DNA of 5,053 nt from the NCBI GenBank assembly GCA_027625205.1, contig JAQBVZ010000082.1, positions 1 through 5,053 of the forward strand, read 5' to 3'. The translations under genes were made by a program, and so were the position numbers. Under the pieces are notes generated by a model, which saw only the letters and a program-made list of their open reading frames with translations, did not search any database and had not been told where the DNA came from. The DNA comes from Chloroflexota bacterium (GTDB lineage: Bacteria > Chloroflexota > Dehalococcoidia > Lucifugimonadales > Australimonadaceae). Shown in pieces: positions 1-5,053 of the stretch; positions within the stretch are counted from its first letter, which is position 1; every line of letters begins with the position of its first letter.

Positions 1-1
1 C

Positions 2-411
<410 letters not shown>

Positions 412-415
<4 letters not shown>

Positions 416-1278
416 TCCCTGCGCAATTCGAGTACGCCGCGCCGTCGTCACTGGAGGAGGCGCTATCGCTTCTCTGCAAGAACAAGGACGACGCCAAGTT
501 GTTGGCGGGTGGTCACAGCCTGCTGCCCATGATGAAACTGCGCCTGGCCCAGCCGGGGCTGCTGATCGATTTAGGGAAGGTCACAGGGCTGTCCTACGTC
601 CGAGAAAAGGACGGCGGCCTCGCGATTGGCGCCATGACCACGTACCAGACCCTGGAGCACGACCCGCTGGTTGCCAGCTACTTCCCTGTGCTGGCGGAGG
701 CCGCCGGTGTGGTGGGTGACGTCCAGGTGCGCAACCGAGGCACCATCGGCGGAGCGTCGGCTCACGCTGACCCCGCTGCTGATTTGCCTGCGGTGCTTAT
801 TGCTTTGGAGGCCTCCTTCACCGCGACCAATGGACGCAGAGAGCGGAGCGTGCCAGCAGATCGCTTCTTTAAGGACGCCTTCCTTACCCCGTTGAGTGAG
901 ACGGAGATACTGACTGAGATCACCGTGCCTGCGCTATCCAAGGGGTCAGGCGCCGTGTACCACAAGCTGCCAAACCTGGCGTCACGCTTCGCTGTGGTGG
1001 GTGTCGCTGCTGTGGTGACGCTGGACGGCCAGGGCCTGTGTGAGCGTGTGCGCATTGGTGTGACAGGCGCAGGGCCCAACGCGACACGGGCAAAGACGGC
1101 GGAGAGGTATCTGGAAGGCAAGGAGCCCACGGAGAAGAACCTTGCGGCGGCAGCTCAGCGTGCGACAAAGGGGATTGAATTGCAGGCTGATTATCACGGT
1201 TCTGAGGAGTACCGGGAGGCCATGACCCGCGTGTTTACGCAACGGGCCTTGGCGGAGGCCGTGAGCAGAGCCGGGTAG
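412..1278 (+). CDS. coxM: Molybdenum hydroxylase FAD-binding medium subunit (CoxM-like)
   Basis: This is the flavoprotein subunit, which takes electrons from the [2Fe-2S] clusters and passes them to an external acceptor. At 288 aa it is full length for the family. The two hallmark FAD-binding motifs of the PCMH fold are present: AGGHSLLP at residues 32-39 and TIGG at 111-114, the latter followed by the usual HADPAADLP stretch at about 118-126. The C-terminal part from about residue 175 matches the CO dehydrogenase flavoprotein C-terminal domain (for example [16 protein letters not shown], where the family usually has a KxxxRxxxD/FA pattern). The ATG at 412 overlaps the coxS-like stop (ATGA), and a purine-rich AGAAGAG at 394-400 could serve as ribosome binding site. 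No frame disruption is seen. It is part of the four-gene hydroxylase operon. Confidence 0.95.
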
Positions 1279-1288
1279 ATGACCAACC

Positions 1289-1294
1289 GAAAGG
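1289..1294 (+). promoter_or_regulatory. Ribosome binding site of the coxG-like gene
   Basis: GAAAGG stands 10 bases before the ATG at 1305 in the short gap after the coxM-like stop. It supports this start over any internal one. Confidence 0.55.
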
Positions 1295-1304
1295 CAGTTA
1301 ACTG

Positions 1305-1757
1305 ATGCAGGTCACTGGAAGCTACACGTTTGACGGCCTCCCTTCCGATGTATGGGCTGTCCTCGTAGACCCCGATGCTGTTGCTGATTGCGTGCCCGGC
1401 TGCAAGTCCTTTAAAGCGATGGGCAGCGACAAGTACCGCGCCATCATGGCCATCGGCATCGCCTCGGTGAAGGGACAGTATGAGGGCACCGTGTCCATTC
1501 TGGACCAGCGGCCGGGGGAGTCCTTCCGGTTGGTGCTGGAGGGGAGCGGCACTCCTGGCTTTGTGCGAGGGGAGGGGGTCGTCAATGTCGTGGAAAAGGG
1601 TGGCAAGACCCAGGTGGACGTTACCGGCGACGCTGAGGTTGGAGGGATCATTGGCCGCGTGGGTCACCGGATTCTGGGCCGGGCCTCCAAGCTGCTCATA
1701 GATGAATATTTCAAATGCATGCGTAAGAAGGTCGCGAGTACGCGAGTAGGGAGCTAA
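1305..1757 (+). CDS. coxG: CoxG-like SRPBCC-family protein
   Basis: This 150-aa protein resembles CO dehydrogenase subunit G (CoxG), of the SRPBCC/START-like hydrophobic-pocket fold. Family-typical features are the N-terminal strand followed by the helix with the xxVWxxLxDPxxxxxCVPGC pattern (residues about 15-33), the central GSGTPGFVRGEG segment (about 81-92), and the C-terminal long helix starting at GGIIGRVGHRILG (about 113-125). CoxG proteins have been linked to membrane recruitment of the hydroxylase and, in mycobacteria, to quinone delivery; whether this holds here is inference. It lacks the extended C-terminal tail with a hydrophobic anchor found in longer CoxG proteins. The ATG is preceded by GAAAGG at 1289-1294 with 10-nt spacing. 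It sits 26 bp after coxM and 2 bp before coxL, an embedded position suggesting that it is made in step with the enzyme. Confidence 0.88.
   Translation: MQVTGSYTFDGLPSDVWAVLVDPDAVADCVPGCKSFKAMGSDKYRAIMAIGIASVKGQYEGTVSILDQRPGESFRLVLEGSGTPGFVRGEGVVNVVEKGGKTQVDVTGDAEVGGIIGRVGHRILGRASKLLIDEYFKCMRKKVASTRVGS
1748..1753 (+). promoter_or_regulatory. Ribosome binding site of the coxL-like gene
   Basis: AGGGAG lies inside the last codons of the coxG-like gene, with a six-base spacing to the ATG at 1760. Together with the 2-bp gap between the genes, it fixes the coxL start and suggests coupled translation. Confidence 0.7.
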
Positions 1758-1759
1758 TC

Positions 1760-4069
1760 ATGACCACGTATACCGGCCAATGGATGCTGCGCCGTGAGGA
1801 TACGCCACTTCTGACCGGCAACGGCTCATTCATTGAAGACATGGCGCCGCCTGGGTTGCTGCACGCCACGGCCCTGCGTAGCGTCTATGCTCACGCCCTC
1901 ATCACTCGAATCGACACCACGGCTGCTCTGGCCATGCCCGGCGTCGTGTCGGTGATTACGAGCGACGACCTTGAGGGCTCGGTGGGTGACCTGTCCACGG
2001 TGGGTAGACCGGGCATGGAGTGGGTGGAGGGCGCGAACCACCCCGTCCTTGCTCGTGGCAAAGTGGGATACGTCGGACAGCTCGTTGCGGTGGTGGTCGC
2101 GGAGTCGTTGTCCATTGCCCGTGACGCTGTTGACCTTGTCCGGGTGGACTATGAGCCGCTGCCCGTGGTCATGGACATCACAGAGGCAGCGAAGGATGGC
2201 TCACCCCTTGTTCACGAGCACATTGGCACAAACCTGGGTGCCAGTCTTCGGGTGGCTGGGGGCGACCTCGACGCTGCTTTTGCCAGGGCAGACCACGTCA
2301 TTGATGAGCATTTTGAGGTGCCACGCCTTTCGCCAGCGCCGTTGGAGGGCCGTGGCGCTATCGCCCAGTATGACCCAGAGCAACGGACGATGACTCTGTG
2401 GATGACCACCCAGGGCGGCCACCACATCAAGGAGTTGTTGGAAGAGACGTTCAACCTGCCGATTGAACACTTCAGAGTGATGGCCCCAGACGTGGGCGGC
2501 GGTTTTGGGATGAAGCACCACCTCTACCCTGAGGACGCCTCCCTCTGCTACCTGGCTTACAAGCTCGGACGCCCCGTGAAGTGGGTGGAAGAGCGTATGG
2601 AGAACATGGTGGCCTCCCACGCAAGGGGGTTTGCGACCCATGTGCAAGCGGCCATCGACAACGAAGGACATATCCTAGGCTTCCGTGCGCGCCAGTTAGC
2701 TGACATGGGGGCGTATTACATTGCGGGGACGCTGACGCCCATCAACGTGGCGGCCCGCCGGATGCTGGGCCCGTACCTGATAGATGCGGCGGACATTGAG
2801 TGCGTGGGTGTGTTCACCAACCTCCCGCCTACAGGCCCCTTCCGCGGCGCAGGTCAGCCGGAGTCCACCTTCTGCGTTGAACGCACCATGGACATCATTG
2901 CCGCCAAGGTGGGTCTGGACCCCGTGGAAGTACGTCGCCGGAACCTTGTGCCGCCGTCTGCGCTGCCGTACACCACGGCCACGGGCATGCGGTATGACTC
3001 TGGCGACTTCATTGCGCCTATGAACCGTGCCATTGAACTGGCAGACTACGACCGCTGGCGGGACGCCCAGCGCATGCAGCGTGCGGAGAACAAGGGCAAA
3101 CTCATTGGCATTGGCGTCGCTACGGCATGCAAGGCGGCTGGAGGTGGAGGGGCCTCGTTTACTAGCGATGCCCGTGTGGTGGTGACGCCGCAGGGCAAGG
3201 TGAAAGTGTACACAGAGGTCTCTCCCCACGGCCAGGGCATTGAGACGGTGTTTTCTCAAATAGCGGCTGACGTGCTTGGCATAACTCCTGCTGACGTGCA
3301 GGTGCTCCATGGTGACAGCGACATGGTATTTCGCGGTCAGGGCACGTTTGCCAGCCGTAGCCTGACGGTGGGTGGCTCAGCGACGCATGTGGGTGCGACG
3401 GAGGCCAGGAACGTCTTGGCTGGCGTCGCCGCACAAAAGCTAGGGTGCGCGCCTGAAGAGGTGGAATTCAAGGACAGCAAGGTCTACAAGAGAGGTACGC
3501 CTGGACAGTCAATCTCCTTCGCGGAGGTCGCGGCCGCCGCCAGCGCCACGGCACAGCCTGGAGGCGAGCCTGGCATTGAGGTCACGGGGACGTTCGTATT
3601 GGAAGACAACGTATTCAGTTCCATGGCGCACATCGCCGTGGTAGAGGTGGACCCGGACACGGGATGTATACGCTTCTTGAGATATGTGGCCGTCCATGAC
3701 TGTGGCCCCATGGTGAACCCCATGATTGTGGAGGGGCAGGTCCACGGCGGCATTGCGCAGGGCCTTGGAGAGGCCTTGGGCGAGGTGATGGCCTACACCC
3801 GGGAGGGGCAGCCGCTCACAGGAAGCCTGATGGACTACCACCTGCCCCTGGCTGAAGACATGCCAGAGATCATATTTGAGACGGTGAACACCGTGTCACC
3901 TATGAACCCGTTGGGCGTACGCGGCATTGGAGAGGCGCCCACGGTAGCTGCACCGGTGGCGGTGGCCAACGCGGTGGCGGATGCCCTGTCGTCACTGGGC
4001 GTCAGGGTACCGAACATTCCGCTTACCCCAATGCGGGTGTGGAACGCCATTCATCACGCGGGCTCGTAA
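1760..4069 (+). CDS. coxL: Molybdenum hydroxylase large molybdopterin-binding subunit, form II CoxL-like
   Basis: This is the catalytic subunit, which binds the molybdopterin cofactor and hydroxylates or oxidises the substrate. At 769 aa it is full length for the family. The N-terminal aldehyde oxidase a/b hammerhead domain covers roughly residues 15-135 (RREDTPLLTG at 11-20). The molybdopterin-binding part follows: LEGRG at 195-199, GGGFGMK at 246-252, the active-site loop PFRGAGQPE at 360-368, SPHGQG at 488-493, GQGTFASRS at 526-534, a VHDCGPMVNP segment at 645-654, and RGIGEAP at 721-727, where E725 is the expected catalytic glutamate. The form I CO dehydrogenase signature AYxCSFR and its Cu-ligating cysteine are absent, and G363 occupies that position. 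It is therefore a form II-like or general xanthine dehydrogenase-family large subunit of unknown substrate; CO, an aldehyde or an N-heterocycle all remain possible. The start is set by AGGGAG at 1748-1753, six bases before the ATG. The coxL symbol names the family only. Confidence 0.95.
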   Translation: MTTYTGQWMLRREDTPLLTGNGSFIEDMAPPGLLHATALRSVYAHALITRIDTTAALAMPGVVSVITSDDLEGSVGDLSTVGRPGMEWVEGANHPVLARGKVGYVGQLVAVVVAESLSIARDAVDLVRVDYEPLPVVMDITEAAKDGSPLVHEHIGTNLGASLRVAGGDLDAAFARADHVIDEHFEVPRLSPAPLEGRGAIAQYDPEQRTMTLWMTTQGGHHIKELLEETFNLPIEHFRVMAPDVGGGFGMKHHLYPEDASLCYLAYKLGRPVKWVEERMENMVASHARGFATHVQAAIDNEGHILGFRARQLADMGAYYIAGTLTPINVAARRMLGPYLIDAADIECVGVFTNLPPTGPFRGAGQPESTFCVERTMDIIAAKVGLDPVEVRRRNLVPPSALPYTTATGMRYDSGDFIAPMNRAIELADYDRWRDAQRMQRAENKGKLIGIGVATACKAAGGGGASFTSDARVVVTPQGKVKVYTEVSPHGQGIETVFSQIAADVLGITPADVQVLHGDSDMVFRGQGTFASRSLTVGGSATHVGATEARNVLAGVAAQKLGCAPEEVEFKDSKVYKRGTPGQSISFAEVAAAASATAQPGGEPGIEVTGTFVLEDNVFSSMAHIAVVEVDPDTGCIRFLRYVAVHDCGPMVNPMIVEGQVHGGIAQGLGEALGEVMAYTREGQPLTGSLMDYHLPLAEDMPEIIFETVNTVSPMNPLGVRGIGEAPTVAAPVAVANAVADALSSLGVRVPNIPLTPMRVWNAIHHAGS

Positions 4070-4107
4070 GATTTTTGTAGGCTGTTTGTACGTGCGTTCG
4101 CAGGTAG

Positions 4108-4131
4108 GTCGACACCGCTAGATGTGTCGAC
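4108..4131. promoter_or_regulatory. Perfect 8-bp inverted repeat, possible operator (or hairpin)
   Basis: GTCGACAC at 4108-4115 and GTGTCGAC at 4124-4131 are perfect reverse complements around an 8-base centre, giving a 24-bp palindrome. A dyad of this size fits a dimeric repressor or activator site. As RNA it could also form a stem-loop, but no T-run follows on the + strand, so it does not look like an ordinary intrinsic terminator for the upstream operon. It overlaps the putative -35 element and spacer of the promoter proposed for the permease gene, which favours an operator. The regulator is not visible in this window. Confidence 0.5.
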
Positions 4132-4138
4132 TGATAAT
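4109..4138 (+). promoter_or_regulatory. Putative sigma-70-like promoter of the permease pair
   Basis: TCGACA at 4109-4114 matches the -35 consensus TTGACA at five of six positions. GATAAT at 4133-4138 matches the -10 consensus TATAAT at five of six, with an 18-bp spacer. Transcription would start near 4145, leaving a leader of about 35 nt before the ATG at 4180. The call rests on consensus matching alone, in a genome whose promoters are unknown. Confidence 0.4.
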
Positions 4139-4179
4139 GACTTGCCGAGACTTTGTTCAGCCAAGGTGTGCGTTCCCGC

Positions 4180-4734
4180 ATGACTTCCCAAAAACCGCAA
4201 CGCCCATGGTTTCGCAACCCGTCTTTCCTCATGATGTTGGGGATGACCCTGAGCGTTGGCATAGCGGTGCTGGTCATGGAGGGTTGGGCGGGAGTGCGTG
4301 AAGGTTTTTTCCTGGGGATGGACACCCTCCGCGCGGCAGGGTTGCCCTTCTTCCTTGGGATAAGCCTTGCCGGACTCATTCCTGTCCTGTTGACTGCGAG
4401 TGTAGTCACCCGCTGGATGGGGGATGGCTCAGGCTTCAAGGGAGTGCTCTTTGGGTCGGTTGCCGGTCTGCTCACCCCCGGTGGGCCCTACGTGATGTTT
4501 CCCATAGCTGCGTCACTATTCAAGAGCGGCGCGGGCGTGGGCGCCATGTCCGCTTTCAGCGCAGCGCGTCAGCTCATTCCGGTTAACCGGGTCATTGTTT
4601 GGGAGCTGCCGTTGATTGGGGCCACATTCCCAATTGCCCGCTCTCTGGCCAGCATTCCTGCAGTCTTCATTGCAGCGCTGTTGGTACCGCTGGTGCTGAC
4701 ACTCATAACCCGGAAGCGCAAGAAGCCTGAATAG
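4180..4734 (+). CDS. Half-size DUF318/YraQ-like predicted permease, first of a pair
   Basis: This is a small integral membrane protein of 184 aa from the ATG at 4180. In-frame TTG (4153) and GTG (4168) starts would add 9 or 4 residues, but neither has a better ribosome binding site. Clear hydrophobic segments lie at about residues 16-33, 54-76 and 157-177, with less regular apolar stretches at about 88-112 and 117-150. Motifs are WMGDGSGFKGVL at 79-90, TPGGPYVMFP at 99-108, and WELPLIG at 141-147. This resembles the predicted permease family around DUF318/YraQ (which includes the ArsP organoarsenical exporters), but at roughly half the usual length. There is no cysteine anywhere, so the Cys-rich TPxCSC-type motif of ArsP/YraQ is replaced by TPGGP, which argues against thiol-mediated arsenic handling. 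The C-terminus is strongly basic (RKRKKPE), probably cytoplasmic. A second related gene follows after 85 bp. Transport is inferred from the family; the substrate is unknown. Confidence 0.75.
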   Translation: MTSQKPQRPWFRNPSFLMMLGMTLSVGIAVLVMEGWAGVREGFFLGMDTLRAAGLPFFLGISLAGLIPVLLTASVVTRWMGDGSGFKGVLFGSVAGLLTPGGPYVMFPIAASLFKSGAGVGAMSAFSAARQLIPVNRVIVWELPLIGATFPIARSLASIPAVFIAALLVPLVLTLITRKRKKPE

Positions 4735-4805
4735 GCATCTTCTGCCGTTGCGTAGACAGAGCGCCCCTAATGGACGCGGCGGATAAGCGCGTAGATGCGT
4801 CAGAT

Positions 4806-4810
4806 AAAGG
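4806..4810 (+). promoter_or_regulatory. Ribosome binding site of the second permease gene
   Basis: AAAGG lies nine bases before the ATG at 4820. With the in-frame TAA that overlaps its first two bases (4805-4807), it fixes the start of this partial gene. Confidence 0.55.
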
Positions 4811-4819
4811 CCTAACTTC

Positions 4820-5053
4820 ATGGTGAATTACATTCTTGCCGGGTTGCTGGTGGTGACCCTGGCGGGCGTCTACCGGAAAGAAGGCCGCAACGGAGTAAAA
4901 GCAGGCTTGCGGAGCAGTGCCAGGACCGTCCTTTTCGTGACCCCATTCATATTCATGGGCGTCATCTTAGCGGGCATGGTGGAAGTCATTCTGCCAGGGG
5001 GGTTGATCAGCGACTGGATGGGCGAAGGGTCCGGCCTCCGCGGCATACTCATT
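4820..5053 (+). CDS. Second half-size DUF318/YraQ-like permease, 3' partial
   Basis: An open frame runs from the ATG at 4820 to the right edge without a stop, giving 78 visible residues. AAAGG at 4806-4810 sits nine bases before the ATG, and an in-frame TAA at 4805-4807 rules out a longer start. The protein has a hydrophobic segment at about residues 3-17, a basic stretch RKEGRNGVKAGLRSSAR at about 19-35, a second hydrophobic segment at about 37-60, and the motif WMGEGSGLRGIL at 66-77. This aligns with WMGDGSGFKGVL of the preceding permease, and the proline before the shared hydrophobic segment (P42 here, P56 there) lines up with one gap. It is therefore a paralogue of its neighbour, and probably a partner. 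No cysteine is seen in the visible part. The TPGGP-equivalent and C-terminal half lie beyond the window. Confidence 0.78.
   Translation, partial: MVNYILAGLLVVTLAGVYRKEGRNGVKAGLRSSARTVLFVTPFIFMGVILAGMVEVILPGGLISDWMGEGSGLRGILI

Noticed and set aside
1194..1667. Minus-strand open frame of 157 codons across the coxM/coxG junction
   Set aside because: It covers the conserved parts of two genes on the other strand and has no family features; a shadow frame.
2201..2671. Minus-strand open frame of 156 codons inside coxL
   Set aside because: It is antisense to the GGGFGMK region and shows no recognisable domain or start context.
2696..3310. Long minus-strand open frame (204 codons) inside coxL
   Set aside because: It lies wholly opposite a well-conserved coxL-like domain, shows no recognisable motif, and is rich in Arg/His as expected from the antisense of a GC-rich gene.
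4153..4179. TTG (4153) and GTG (4168) as upstream starts of the first permease
   Set aside because: Neither has a well-spaced ribosome binding site; the ATG at 4180 is preferred, although its own AAGG (4163-4166) is 13 bases away, so the start is not certain.
4023..4475. Minus-strand open frame of 150 codons across the coxL end, the gap and the first permease
   Set aside because: Its composition (Pro/Arg/Thr-rich) looks like antisense sequence, and the + strand has better-supported genes on both sides.
4735..4801. Short repeats between the permease genes (GCATCT/AGATGC, GACGC/GCGTC, two copies of GCGTAGA)
   Set aside because: Arms of only 5-7 bp with long loops are expected by chance; no T-run or conserved structure is seen.

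Overview
The window comes from a bacterial genome of fairly high GC (about 60% by eye), with tightly packed genes all on the + strand. The sequence alone does not fix the taxon. The style of the proteins (a form II-like CoxL with CoxG, and short DUF318-like permeases) would suit a Chloroflexota/Dehalococcoidia-type or alphaproteobacterial environmental genome, but this is only a weak guess.

Region 1 (2-4069) is a molybdenum hydroxylase operon of the carbon monoxide dehydrogenase / xanthine dehydrogenase superfamily, in the order coxS-like (cut off at its 5' end), coxM-like, coxG-like, coxL-like. Together they supply a two-cluster [2Fe-2S] small subunit, an FAD medium subunit, a molybdopterin large subunit and an SRPBCC-fold CoxG protein. 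Genes overlap by 4 bp (S/M), are 26 bp apart (M/G) and 2 bp apart (G/L), so one transcript is likely. The large subunit lacks the form I CO dehydrogenase loop (AYxCSFR with its Cu-binding Cys). It has the form II-like PFRGAGQ instead, so the substrate is unknown and should not be assumed to be CO.

Region 2 (4070-4179) is a 110-bp non-coding gap. It holds a perfect 8-bp inverted repeat that overlaps a plausible sigma-70-like promoter. No clear intrinsic terminator is visible after coxL.

Region 3 (4180-5053) holds two consecutive small membrane proteins that share a WMGxGSGxxGxL motif and look like half-size relatives of the DUF318/YraQ-type permeases. The second runs off the right edge. They form a tandem paralogous pair and may work together as a heteromeric permease. 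A functional link to the hydroxylase operon is possible but not shown; the promoter-like element suggests they can be transcribed separately.
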